This document shows, piece by piece, positions 53,179 to 61,655 of a DNA stretch of 64,000 bases. The notes beneath the pieces were generated by a model that saw only the letters and a program-made list of their open reading frames with translations, searched no databases and had not been told where the DNA came from. Positions within the stretch are counted from its first letter, which is position 1; every line of letters starts with the position of its first letter. Source of the stretch: Lentilactobacillus fungorum (lineage in GTDB: Bacteria; Bacillota; Bacilli; Lactobacillales; Lactobacillaceae); NCBI RefSeq assembly GCF_016860605.1, contig NZ_BNJR01000011.1:1-64000 (forward strand), read 5' to 3'. A program made the translations under genes and the position numbers.

Positions 53179-56151
53179 ATGCACAATTTCAGAGAAAAAC
53201 ACATCTTACCGCTTATTATCTGGATTGGCTTGGTATTGATCGCGGCGTTCACGTTGCCTAACATCTCCCAACTAGTCCGCGATAAGGGAAGTGTCCGCTT
53301 ACCCGCAACTGTTCAAAGCGAGGTTGCCCAAAAAATCCAAAAGAAATCTGCGGGGGGCAAAAACGTCCGAACACTCATTGCCGTTTTTAACAACAAACAC
53401 GGCAAACTAACTGATGAACAGTCACTTCAAATAGGAACGGCCGTTAGTCAAATTCGTAGCGATCCGGATTTACATATTGTCAGTGTTACCAGTGCCGGCG
53501 ATAATGCCGCGGCTAAAAAGCAATTAGTTTCAAATGACGGCACCACTGAAATGGCCATGATCACTGTTCCAAGCAAATACAAAGTTAAGGGGCAAACCAA
53601 AGCCGTCCTCAACAAAATTAAAACGCCAGGCCTGCGAACTTACGTCACTGGCGCGGATGTTTTAAACGAAGACTTTTCGGCAACCACCGAAAAAGGCCTT
53701 CAAAAGACCGAAATTATTGCCGCGATCTTTATTTTCCTGGTCTTAATTATTGTCTTTAGATCCTTCTTAATTCCAGTTATTTCGCTTCTAACGGTTGGGA
53801 TCTCTTATTTAATTTCACTTAATATCGTCATGAACTTGGCCCAGCGGTACGGTTTTCCAATTTCTAACTTTACCCAGGTCTTCTTAGTGGTGGTCCTCTT
53901 TGGAATTGGGACTGATTATAATATTCTGCTATACGATCGCTTTAAAGAACAAATCAAAAAAGGCCAAACAGCCGTTGCGGCAGCTCGTACCGCACGGCGG
54001 CATGCTGGCCGAACCATTCTTTACAGCGGTTCATCTGTTTTGATTGGGTTTACTGCTTTGGCACTTGCTAAATTTTCATTTTATCGTTCAGGAGTAGGTG
54101 TGGCCGTCGGCGTGGCGGTCTTACTGTTAGTATTGCTGACGCTTAATATGTTCTTTATGGCAACATTGGGTGAAAAACTCTTTTGGCCAAGTAAGAACCT
54201 GGCTGCCCATGATAAAAGTGTTGTCTGGCACTTCTTATCAAAGTTTACTTTATCGCACACATTTGTGATGGTTGGCATTCTCGTAATTGCTTCTGTTCCG
54301 CTACTATTTGTTGGTTCGCAAAAGCTCAACTTTAATAATGCCGACGAACTTCCCAACAGTGTTCAATCAAAGGCCGGCTACAATCTTATCAAAGAACATT
54401 ATCCGGCTGGAACATCCGGCCCTTCAACTCTTTATATTGAAAATAAGAAGCCCCTTAATACCCAACAATATTTAGCTGAAATTGATCAGATAACGGGTTA
54501 TTTAAAGGCGGAGCCAGGCGTCAAATCCGTAGCCTCAGTTACCCGGCCAGGGGGAACCAAAATCGAACAACTGTATCTTAAGAGCCAGTTAAAGACCCTC
54601 ACGGATGGTTTGGATCAGGCCAATTATGGCATCAAGAAAGTCCAAAAAGGATTAGCAAGTGCTAATAAAAAACTTGCCAGTTCCAATACTTCAGAGAGCC
54701 TTGCTCAGGTTCAACAATTAGCGGATGGTGCCAGTCGGCTCCAATCAGGGGCTCAACAATTGAGTAACAGCCTTTCAACTTACACGGCTGGCGTTAACAG
54801 CTTAGCCAGCGGCTCCCAGCAACTTAGCCAAGGCGCTTCTTCTCTTTCATCCGGCGTCGGTCAATTATCTACCAGCAGCCAAACATTAAATTCTGGCATT
54901 CAACAATTACGTTCCCGGACGGCTCGCTTGCGGGCACTTCGTAGTCGGGTAAGCCGTTTGGCAACTGGATCAAGTCGTCTTTCTTCTGGATTGGGTCGTC
55001 TTCGTTCCCAGACTACCCCATTTTCAAGTGGCCTTAATCAATTGAATAGTGGTGCCAGCCAACTCCAGCAAAATAGTGCTTCGCTTGTCTCTGGCGCCCA
55101 AAGCGTTGCCAGTGGCAGTACCGAGGTCAATAATGGCGTCCAAACACTGAGTTCGAAGATGAAAGCATTACAATCTCAAATGCAACAGCTTCAATCAGGT
55201 TTAACTTCTGCTAACGCCGGTCTTTCAAAAGTCAACGCAGGTACCAATACCGTGAATGATTACTTAAAAGAAATGCAAAAATCTTATTTGGGTGATACAT
55301 TCTATATGCCAAAAGCAAGTGTTAAGAGCCCAACTTTTACGACTTCCTTAGATGCGTTTATGTCTAAAAATCGCAAAATTACCAAAGTAACCTTCATCTT
55401 AAACAGCGACCCAAGTACCACTAAGTCTGCTGATCGTATCCGAACCATTACCAGGGATGTTAATGCTAAACTCAAGGACTCTTCGCTAAAAAAGGCCAAA
55501 GTTGCCATTGGTGGTCAAAGTTCGCAAACTGCTGACTTACAAAAAACGGCTAACAGTGACTTCTTGAGAACCGTGGCAATTATGTTAGTTGGTATTGGGA
55601 TTGCCCTCATGTTTGTTACCCGGTCATTGGTTCAAGCGTTAACCATTATCGGTACGTTAATTGTCACCTACTTCGGTGCTTTACAAATTACCAAATGGTT
55701 ATCAGAATATCTGTTATTCCAAAACATGTTAACTTGGAATACCCCATTCTTCAGTTTCATTATGCTGGTTGCTTTGGGGGTTGATTATAGTATTTTCTTG
55801 ATGATGCGCTATCGAGATGACGCCAGCACAATCACTGATGTCAGAATGCGGATACTTAACTCCGCTACCATCATTGGAACCGTGGTTATTTCCGCGGCAA
55901 TCATTTTAGGTGGTACCTTTGCCGCCCTCATTCCATCCAACGTCTTAACCTTAATTCAAGTGGCCATCACCGTCATTGTCGGTTTAATCATTTTGGTTAT
56001 TACATTACCAATCATCATGAGTGCCATGGTCAAGTGGACTTACCCTTATGTCAACGATAAGATGTATAAAAAGTCGTTAGCGAATAAAGATAGTGCCCAA
56101 AATCGACGGACCCAACAACCGGATACAAGGGTTGACAATCATACCAAGTAA
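53179..56151 (+). CDS. MmpL/RND-family transporter with long repeat-rich loop
   Basis: A 990-residue membrane protein. N-terminal helix at about 10-30, then the extracytoplasmic part, helices at 175-340 with FGIGTDYNILLYDRF, and a second bundle at 790-950 with ALGVDYSIFLMMRYRDD. Both Asp/Tyr sites are those of MmpL proteins. The extracellular region about 460-700 is Ser/Gly/Gln/Leu-rich with many SGxxQL-type repeats (ASGSQQLSQGASSLSSGVGQ), as in YhgE/Pip proteins and likely coiled coil. It probably exports lipid-like or hydrophobic compounds. Confidence 0.85.
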   Translation: MHNFREKHILPLIIWIGLVLIAAFTLPNISQLVRDKGSVRLPATVQSEVAQKIQKKSAGGKNVRTLIAVFNNKHGKLTDEQSLQIGTAVSQIRSDPDLHIVSVTSAGDNAAAKKQLVSNDGTTEMAMITVPSKYKVKGQTKAVLNKIKTPGLRTYVTGADVLNEDFSATTEKGLQKTEIIAAIFIFLVLIIVFRSFLIPVISLLTVGISYLISLNIVMNLAQRYGFPISNFTQVFLVVVLFGIGTDYNILLYDRFKEQIKKGQTAVAAARTARRHAGRTILYSGSSVLIGFTALALAKFSFYRSGVGVAVGVAVLLLVLLTLNMFFMATLGEKLFWPSKNLAAHDKSVVWHFLSKFTLSHTFVMVGILVIASVPLLFVGSQKLNFNNADELPNSVQSKAGYNLIKEHYPAGTSGPSTLYIENKKPLNTQQYLAEIDQITGYLKAEPGVKSVASVTRPGGTKIEQLYLKSQLKTLTDGLDQANYGIKKVQKGLASANKKLASSNTSESLAQVQQLADGASRLQSGAQQLSNSLSTYTAGVNSLASGSQQLSQGASSLSSGVGQLSTSSQTLNSGIQQLRSRTARLRALRSRVSRLATGSSRLSSGLGRLRSQTTPFSSGLNQLNSGASQLQQNSASLVSGAQSVASGSTEVNNGVQTLSSKMKALQSQMQQLQSGLTSANAGLSKVNAGTNTVNDYLKEMQKSYLGDTFYMPKASVKSPTFTTSLDAFMSKNRKITKVTFILNSDPSTTKSADRIRTITRDVNAKLKDSSLKKAKVAIGGQSSQTADLQKTANSDFLRTVAIMLVGIGIALMFVTRSLVQALTIIGTLIVTYFGALQITKWLSEYLLFQNMLTWNTPFFSFIMLVALGVDYSIFLMMRYRDDASTITDVRMRILNSATIIGTVVISAAIILGGTFAALIPSNVLTLIQVAITVIVGLIILVITLPIIMSAMVKWTYPYVNDKMYKKSLANKDSAQNRRTQQPDTRVDNHTK

Positions 56152-56210
56152 TTAGCTTTTTACGTTTAACCTACTCATCGACTCACTTAAACTACCCTTA
56201 TATTGAATTT

Positions 56211-56259
56211 AAAAAACGGTCTCATTCCCATGATTTGTGAAGGAATGAGGCCGTTTTTT
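56211..56259 (+). terminator. Rho-independent terminator after the MmpL gene
   Basis: AAAAACGGTCTCATTCC pairs with GGAATGAGGCCGTTTTT. It also could serve tenA on the other strand. Confidence 0.92.
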
Positions 56260-56289
56260 AACTTAATAGGCTGTAAAAGCCAAAAGCGT

Positions 56290-56979
56290 TTAACGAGTTA
56301 ATGCATTTACTTTTTCTTGATCCAATTGCCACTGTTCGTGTTTGACGCACATATCCCAATAGTGCAGTTCATATTCACTACTATATTGGAATGCCAACCG
56401 CATTTTGTTGCGGCCGTTATCAGTCGTGCCTGCCGCCAGCTCGTCTGTTAAATCTAGCATCTTTTGATTGAGTGATCCAAACTCCTCCGAAGCACAGAAG
56501 TCAATAAAGTCTTTATACGCTGGTTTAGTTTGAAATCCTCGTTTGGCAATTTCCCGAAACATTTCAGTATAGGTCCAATAACAAGGAACCAAACTGGCTA
56601 CCCCTGCCTCGATCCCCTGTTGTTCAAATTGATAATACATGTTTGTAATGTAAGCATAGGCGGTTGGGGCAACCGGTACAGAATCAATTTCTGCTTGCGT
56701 CAGCTTTAATTCGTCATAAATTGGGCTGCGTTCGCTAATTTCATTACAAAGATCCACCAAATGAGTTAGTAAGTAAGCCTGATCTTTATTAGTCATTTTG
56801 GCGGCAATCTTTTGATGAAGATCGTAGAAGGCGACACAATATTTATTGTCCTGGATAAAATAATACCGAAATGCTTCTGGCGCCAAAGTCCCGTCCGTCA
56901 AACCCGTTATAAAGGGACAGTTAAAAATCTGTTGCCAAACAGAATCATTGGCTTGTCGTAACTGAGTTGTAAATTTCAT
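56290..56979 (-). CDS. tenA: Aminopyrimidine aminohydrolase / thiaminase II TenA
   Basis: Salvages thiamine breakdown products to hydroxymethylpyrimidine. The 229-residue protein has the active-site Cys in LVPCYWTYTEMFREI, FIQDNKYCVAF with the conserved Asp, and SSEYELHYWDMC at the C-terminus. ATG 56979 is seven bases from GGAGG. It is the second gene after a TPP riboswitch, 19 bases behind ykoE. Confidence 0.93.
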   Translation of the reverse strand: MKFTTQLRQANDSVWQQIFNCPFITGLTDGTLAPEAFRYYFIQDNKYCVAFYDLHQKIAAKMTNKDQAYLLTHLVDLCNEISERSPIYDELKLTQAEIDSVPVAPTAYAYITNMYYQFEQQGIEAGVASLVPCYWTYTEMFREIAKRGFQTKPAYKDFIDFCASEEFGSLNQKMLDLTDELAAGTTDNGRNKMRLAFQYSSEYELHYWDMCVKHEQWQLDQEKVNALTR

Positions 56980-56998
56980 CATTTTCCTCCACTATTTA

Positions 56999-57595
56999 CT
57001 ATTTACTTGATTTACTAACATGATTCACTTGTAACTTGGCAAACGCCCGATCAAAATTAAGGGTGATTAGCTTAACCAAAACACCGTCAAATACTAAGCT
57101 TGAGATAGTTGAGATGGCAAACAAAGCGATAATCATGCCAACCCCATAATGACTGTATCCGGACGTAATAAATGTGTATCCAAACCCCAATAAGTTCGCA
57201 CCAAAAGCGCCTAATAAACAACTTGTCCAAGAAAACTTCTGATAGCCATGTGGGAAAAAGCCAAATTCGTTACCAACTCCTTGCAAGAAGCCTACAATTA
57301 CGGTCATAATCCCCCACTGGGCACCGAAAAACATTTCAACAATTGCGGCTAATGTTTCGCCAATAATTCCGGCACCAACCGTTGGCACAAAATATAAACA
57401 TAAAGGAGCTGAAATATACCACAGGCCTGAATACAAGCCATCGACAAACGGGCTTAAACCCGTTGGCGTTAGGGCAATTTTGGTAACGTTATACAACGTG
57501 TCAACCCCATAAAAATAGATGGCCCCACAAACAATCCCGATTAAAGTTACTGTAATAATCTGCCTAACATCCCAATGTGGTGATCGAATGTCCAT
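56999..57595 (-). CDS. ykoE: Thiamine/HMP ECF transporter S component YkoE
   Basis: A 198-residue membrane protein with about five helices and the family motifs FYGVDTLYN, GLWYISAPLCLYFVPTVGAGIIGE and GFLQGVGNEFGFFPHGY. YkoE usually works with the dedicated ATPase YkoD and transmembrane YkoC; neither is next to it, so it must use components encoded elsewhere. ATG 57595 follows GAGGTG. It is controlled by the TPP riboswitch upstream. Confidence 0.9.
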   Translation of the reverse strand: MDIRSPHWDVRQIITVTLIGIVCGAIYFYGVDTLYNVTKIALTPTGLSPFVDGLYSGLWYISAPLCLYFVPTVGAGIIGETLAAIVEMFFGAQWGIMTVIVGFLQGVGNEFGFFPHGYQKFSWTSCLLGAFGANLLGFGYTFITSGYSHYGVGMIIALFAISTISSLVFDGVLVKLITLNFDRAFAKLQVNHVSKSSK

Positions 57596-57737
57596 TATAT
57601 TCACCTCAATTCATCATGAAAACAACTTGTTCAACAAACGACCAATCGATTAAAATCACTTTTACCACTAGAAATCCTGACTCCCACCAGTTGGTCGCTT
57701 TTTTAGATAGCTGGTTTACATCAGTTTAATTTTTCCA

Positions 57738-57775
57738 ATAAAAAAGGACCTCCTCTACAAAAAGAGTGGTCCTTA
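57738..57775 (-). terminator. Expression-platform terminator of the TPP riboswitch
   Basis: On the minus strand AAGGACC pairs with GGTCCTT across the loop and is followed by TTTTTATT. It is about 30 bases after the aptamer, so TPP binding would promote termination. Confidence 0.85.
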
Positions 57776-57806
57776 GCCAGGCAAAAACTCATTACGAAAT
57801 GACTAA

Positions 57807-57886
57807 GTGGTCTTCCTACGTCAGTACTAACTGATTCAGGTTCCATGGGTATTTCTCAGCTGGATTTAACCGGCACCCCAGACCAC
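57807..57886 (-). ncRNA. TPP (THI-element) riboswitch
   Basis: The minus strand has GTGGTCTGGGGTGCCGG, then GCTGAGA, ACCC, GAACCTGA, and GACGTAGGAAGACCAC in the order of the THI box. P1 is formed by AGACCAC/GTGGTCT at the two ends. It controls ykoE-tenA. Confidence 0.96.
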
Positions 57887-58113
57887 AGATTAAATTATTT
57901 TGAACACTGTCATTAAACACCTAAATTGTAGTGGCTGTCAATCGTTTTTTGACTGAACACTTTTTACTAAAAAGTTCCCTTTGCTCATCTTCATTTGACA
58001 ATTTAACCCAATTAACGTTATAGTTTCTTAATATAATCTGTCATTAATTTACTAGTTTAATGGCAAACTAATCCTTGTAACCCTTCAACTTTATTCTACT
58101 AGGAGCATCCACC

Positions 58114-58587
58114 ATGAAAAAAATCGTCAAGTTAGCGACAACTATTTTGGCTGGTCTTTTATTAGGTATTACCGGTAATCAGATAGCATCCGTCCCAGCT
58201 CATGCCGACACATATTATCAAGTCGGCAAAATTCATCATCAAACCCCAAAAAAGTGGCAGGGAAATTGGTATTCTTACGTTAATGGCCGGATGTGTATTA
58301 CCCATATCAATCAATATTCCGTTACGCAATCATACAAGGGTAAAAAACATACCCTTTTTAAAAGCAGTTGGCACGGTTATAAAAAGTTAGCTGTTGCTAA
58401 AATTAAAGGCAGCAATCGTTATACATTTAATGCATACGCGCAACACGGTTATCAAAGTGATCGGGGATGGGGAGTCGCCCACCGGACGATCAATGGACAA
58501 AGAATTACTGTTTTGCGAGACTACTCGTCAATGGGATCATACGTTGATCTTTTTCGGGCTCCCGTTTACAAGTCATATTCAAACTAA
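58114..58587 (+). CDS. Small secreted protein
   Basis: A 157-residue protein with signal peptide (LATTILAGLLLGITGNQ, cleavage near AHA-DT). The mature region is basic and Tyr/Gly-rich with YKGKKHTLFKSSWHGYKKL and TVLRDYSSMGSYVDLFR, likely a beta fold. No known family is recognised. A hairpin-element array starts two or three bases after its stop. Confidence 0.7.
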   Translation: MKKIVKLATTILAGLLLGITGNQIASVPAHADTYYQVGKIHHQTPKKWQGNWYSYVNGRMCITHINQYSVTQSYKGKKHTLFKSSWHGYKKLAVAKIKGSNRYTFNAYAQHGYQSDRGWGVAHRTINGQRITVLRDYSSMGSYVDLFRAPVYKSYSN

Positions 58588-58590
58588 TTT

Positions 58591-58647
58591 AGGACAGCTT
58601 TACTAAGCGGCAACTTCTGTATGAGTTGACTTGGTTTACTCGTTTTT
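58591..58647 (+). repeat. Shortened hairpin-element unit
   Basis: It starts AGGACAGCTTTACTAAGCGG and ends GAGTTGACTTGGTTTACTCG then TTTTT. Only a short GAGT/ACTC stem remains instead of the long arms, so it is probably an internally deleted unit that could also act as a terminator for the gene before it. Confidence 0.6.
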
Positions 58648-58800
58648 AGGACAGCTGTGCAAAGCAGAAAGCTCCGTGTAAGCACCTTGGCGAAAAATTC
58701 CAAGCCCGGGAATTTCCCGCCAAGGAGCCTTACCCTCCGACGGCCGTGAAACGCCTAGCCTATTTGCGATTTCTAAGCGCTTTGCTCCGCTCACTTTTTT
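58648..58800 (+). repeat. Hairpin-element unit 1
   Basis: Left flank AGGACAGCTGTGCAAAGCAG, arm TAAGCACCTTGGCG (58679-58692), core around CCAAGCCCGGGAATTTCC, arm CGCCAAGGAGCCTTA (58718-58732), then extra sequence and the right flank TTCTAAGCGCTTTGCTCCGC then TCACTTTTTT. The flanks also pair (GCAAAGC with GCTTTGC). Confidence 0.9.
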
Positions 58801-58923
58801 AGGACAGCTGCACAAAGCAGAAACTTCCGCATAAAACATCTTGGCCAAAAATCCAAGCCCGGGATTTCCGGCCAAGATGCCTTATGCTCCAGTTTCTAAG
58901 CGCTTTGCTTCGCTCACTTTTTT
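58801..58923 (+). repeat. Hairpin-element unit 2
   Basis: The same flanks and core as unit 1. Its arms are CATAAAACATCTTGGCC (58830-58846) and GGCCAAGATGCCTTATG (58870-58886), differing from unit 1 on both sides in a matched way. Confidence 0.9.
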
Positions 58924-59048
58924 AGGACAGCTACGCAAAACAGAAGCTTGCACCTAAGTCTACCCGACCAAAAATCCAAGCCCGGGATTTCCGGCCGGGT
59001 AGACTTAGGCTCCAGCTTCTAACTGTTTTGCTCCGCTCACTTTTTTTA
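58924..59048 (+). repeat. Hairpin-element unit 3
   Basis: Arms CCTAAGTCTACCCG (58953-58966) and CGGGTAGACTTAGG (58996-59009) are perfectly complementary. The core AAAATCCAAGCCCGGGATTT is identical to unit 2. GAAGCT/AGCTTC and AAAACAG/CTGTTTT extend the helix outward. It ends in TTTTTTT directly before the SD TAGGAGG of the next gene. Confidence 0.9.
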
Positions 59049-59059
59049 GGAGGCCTCGA

Positions 59060-59380
59060 ATGTCACCAAATAAAATTGTTAACGCGCTTTCTTATTTATC
59101 AATCGTCTTTGCACCCTTTATCTTCCCGTTTATTGTTTGGTTAGTAAGTAAGGACTATCCAGATATGCACGAAACGGCTAAACGGGCCTTTATGCTTCAC
59201 TTGATTCCGCTTGTGCTATCTGCACTGACAATTCTGTTATTTACAATCACTGTCATTTCTTCTAGTGGCAGTAATGGTGTCGCTATTTTATTCGCCATCG
59301 TTGTCACCCTTGTCGGCATCATCGATGTTGCTATGTTTATCTACAACCTGTACTTGGGAATTAAAATTTTAATTGATTAA
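59060..59380 (+). CDS. Small membrane protein, DUF4870 type
   Basis: A 106-residue protein with three hydrophobic segments (about 8-30, 48-70, 75-100) and the ALSYLSIVFAPFIFPFIVWL start and ETAKRAFMLHLIP segment typical of DUF4870. Function is unknown. The SD AGGAGG is the first sequence after the tandem hairpin array, so its expression may be influenced by it. Confidence 0.8.
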   Translation: MSPNKIVNALSYLSIVFAPFIFPFIVWLVSKDYPDMHETAKRAFMLHLIPLVLSALTILLFTITVISSSGSNGVAILFAIVVTLVGIIDVAMFIYNLYLGIKILID

Positions 59381-59383
59381 TTT

Positions 59384-59443
59384 AAAAAGACGAGTTTCTT
59401 AGCCGTTTTCACATTCGAATTGGCTAAGAAACCCGTCTTTTAG
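59384..59443. terminator. Bidirectional terminator
   Basis: AAAAGACGAGTTTCTTAGCC pairs with GGCTAAGAAACCCGTCTTTT, between converging genes. Confidence 0.92.
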
Positions 59444-59449
59444 TTAAGT

Positions 59450-60835
59450 TTAATAATAAATGAAGACCGGTTCATTTGTGTGCGTATACTTCCAAACCGT
59501 TGGCATTCTCGATGGTGGGTTGTTTAAACAGCCATGAGAATGATATTGCGCTCTCGCACTTGGATTACCATATACAGATGCAGGCTGCCATGGTGAGTCA
59601 TGCATGCCGACACCTGAATTGGTTAACGGTTCCCAATAGCTAACCTTTGACGCATACTTCGAACCATTATCGTTCTTTCCTTTCAACGTGGTATTTCGCT
59701 GCTTATACATAATGTAGTATGCCCCTTGAGGCGTCTTATTGCCACCAGTCAGCGTACCAGACATTACCGGAATCGTTGTGATTAACTTACCATTGTAATA
59801 AATATATTCCTTCAAATGATTCAAATCAATCGCAACGTAAGTTTTTCCGGCTCCCTTAACACCGTAACCGGTTCCTAGGGCATAGTGTTTCAAATTCATT
59901 GTAACTGAATGCTTCTTGCCCATATTTTTTAGTAAGTTCTGCTTGAGAGCTGTTTGATTAACTCGCCAGCCGTACGTGCCACCAGGAACTTTTACTTTTC
60001 TACCCTGATGCGTTGTAATCTTGACAGGTTTGCCAAACGTATCAACTTTGTTAGCGAACTTTGCAATCCATGCCTTTAGCTTTGTTGAATCAAATTGGTA
60101 ATCACCATTAGCGGTTGGATAACCATTGGCAACCCAGTTTTTGACCTTAAATTGGTATGATTGATGATACGTTTTCAAAGTAACCACATTTTGCAAAGTG
60201 GCCTGCAAATGTTTCTTTTGGTTCGCAACTTCACTGCTATTTGGTGAAGCATAAGCGTCTTTTACCATCTTAACAGAAATTAATAAGTGACTCTTGGCCT
60301 GTTGTTTAAACGCTTTAACCATCTTTGCTTTATCCAGCGTATTGCCAGCCTTGCCCGCTTTAACGACGATTTTGCCATCCTTAAGGAGAACCTTGGAATT
60401 AACCGTTTTTTCTCTTGAACGATTAATCTGGTCAATTCGTTGCTTAAACTTAGGCAATAAGACCGTCATTCGATAGGCTAATTGTTTATTGGAAATATCT
60501 GGTTTAGCACTCAAGTTCTTAACCGCAACCGTACTCATCGAACTGCGATCTTCAAATAACTGCTTGACATCCTTTGAATTAACTTTAATCCTGGAATCTT
60601 TGACAACCAAATAATTGCCATCCTCATCAATGTGCGACGTGTTTAACTTTTTAGTCGCTTGAGCCACCGTTAGCCCAGAAACACTGATGTTATTAATCTT
60701 GGTAAATTTAAAGTGATTTTGAAAATAAAGATGAGAACCGACAAACCCACCAAAAATCAATAACCCAATCCCAATCAGAATTCGCTTTAGGCGTGGCCTT
60801 TTTTTCTTTTTAAACTTTTCCTTGCGTGATATCAC
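59450..60835 (-). CDS. Membrane-anchored L,D-transpeptidase (YkuD domain)
   Basis: A 461-residue peptidoglycan cross-linking or remodelling enzyme. A Lys/Arg-rich cytoplasmic start is followed by one membrane helix (RILIGIGLLIFGGFVGSHLY, about 19-38), two PG_binding_4-like regions (about 50-300) and a YkuD domain (about 330-461). The catalytic motif is AQYHSHGCLNNP, with His and Cys preserved though the usual SRGC is SHGC. VGMHDSPWQPASVYG is also typical. It acts outside the membrane. Confidence 0.9.
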   Translation of the reverse strand: MISRKEKFKKKKRPRLKRILIGIGLLIFGGFVGSHLYFQNHFKFTKINNISVSGLTVAQATKKLNTSHIDEDGNYLVVKDSRIKVNSKDVKQLFEDRSSMSTVAVKNLSAKPDISNKQLAYRMTVLLPKFKQRIDQINRSREKTVNSKVLLKDGKIVVKAGKAGNTLDKAKMVKAFKQQAKSHLLISVKMVKDAYASPNSSEVANQKKHLQATLQNVVTLKTYHQSYQFKVKNWVANGYPTANGDYQFDSTKLKAWIAKFANKVDTFGKPVKITTHQGRKVKVPGGTYGWRVNQTALKQNLLKNMGKKHSVTMNLKHYALGTGYGVKGAGKTYVAIDLNHLKEYIYYNGKLITTIPVMSGTLTGGNKTPQGAYYIMYKQRNTTLKGKNDNGSKYASKVSYWEPLTNSGVGMHDSPWQPASVYGNPSARAQYHSHGCLNNPPSRMPTVWKYTHTNEPVFIYY

Positions 60836-61066
60836 TGCTGCCTACCCCCTAAGCAAGTTTATTTCATACCTATTCTACGAATTTTCTCAACGACATACTA
60901 TTAAATTATCACTAAGTTACAATACTTAACGAAATCTTCAAACTTTTTTAATTTAATAACTGTTGTGAGTACCTTCTTATGGTACCATTATCTTGTTTGA
61001 ATTTCAGGCATCTATTTGTAATTATTATAATATGTTTTAAATCAAACAACTACTGAGGTGATCTCT

Positions 61067-61498
61067 ATGACGTTAATTGTTAACAGCACAAAACCAATTC
61101 GAGCCGCTGCAGCCTATATTCGGCTATCAGTCTTCGTTTTAGAACGTGGCATTGCACTTACTGACGAGTTTGATGATAAGGATTCAGATGATATGATTTA
61201 CGCTGTTTTGTTTAAAGAAAGCCAACCGATCGCAACTTGTCGCTTTGAACAATTGGACGCCACCACGCTTAAAATTGGTCGGGTGGCAACCCTGAAGGCG
61301 TATCGCGGCCATGGCTATGGTAGACAAGTTATCACCGCAATGGAAAATCGGGCCAAAGAAGCCGGCTTGACTCAATCAATTATTCATAGTGAGTTAACCG
61401 CCCAAGGCTTTTATGAAAAAATGGGGTATCGACCAATTTCCGATGTTTTTCTAGAAGATGGCGTTCCCTGTATCATTGTCAAAAAAGATCAGCTCTAG
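61067..61498 (+). CDS. GNAT-family N-acetyltransferase (ElaA-like)
   Basis: A 143-residue acetyltransferase with YIRLSVFVLERGIALTDEFDDKD at the N-terminus, resembling ElaA/YjcF proteins, the acetyl-CoA loop VATLKAYRGHGYGRQVI and a C-terminal FYEKMGYRPISDVFLEDGVPCI. ATG 61067 follows TGAGGTGA. The target is unknown. Confidence 0.83.
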   Translation: MTLIVNSTKPIRAAAAYIRLSVFVLERGIALTDEFDDKDSDDMIYAVLFKESQPIATCRFEQLDATTLKIGRVATLKAYRGHGYGRQVITAMENRAKEAGLTQSIIHSELTAQGFYEKMGYRPISDVFLEDGVPCIIVKKDQL

Positions 61499-61579
61499 CG
61501 GTTATTATAATCACTTTATCCTAACAAACTTACGGCTAGCTGATCGGGTTATGCTGAAGAAACTGATTATCATCATTAT

Positions 61580-61628
61580 AAGCCAATCGCGCAATCATCC
61601 CCAATAGGGTTAATTGCGCGATTGGCTT
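61580..61628. terminator. Perfect 16-base inverted repeat between converging genes
   Basis: AAGCCAATCGCGCAAT pairs without mismatch with ATTGCGCGATTGGCTT. There is little T-tract on either side, so it may end transcription inefficiently or stabilise 3' ends. Confidence 0.65.
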
Positions 61629-61655
61629 AAATGATGAACTCAAATATGATTATTT

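Noticed and set aside
58636-58875. Minus-strand ORF of 79 codons across the hairpin array
   Set aside because: It is a translation of the repeat units, with the same peptide motif appearing twice, and has no SD. It is explained by the repeat.
58591-59048. CRISPR array
   Set aside because: Units are 120-150 bases, self-complementary along their whole length, have variable arms rather than unique spacers, and no cas genes are near.
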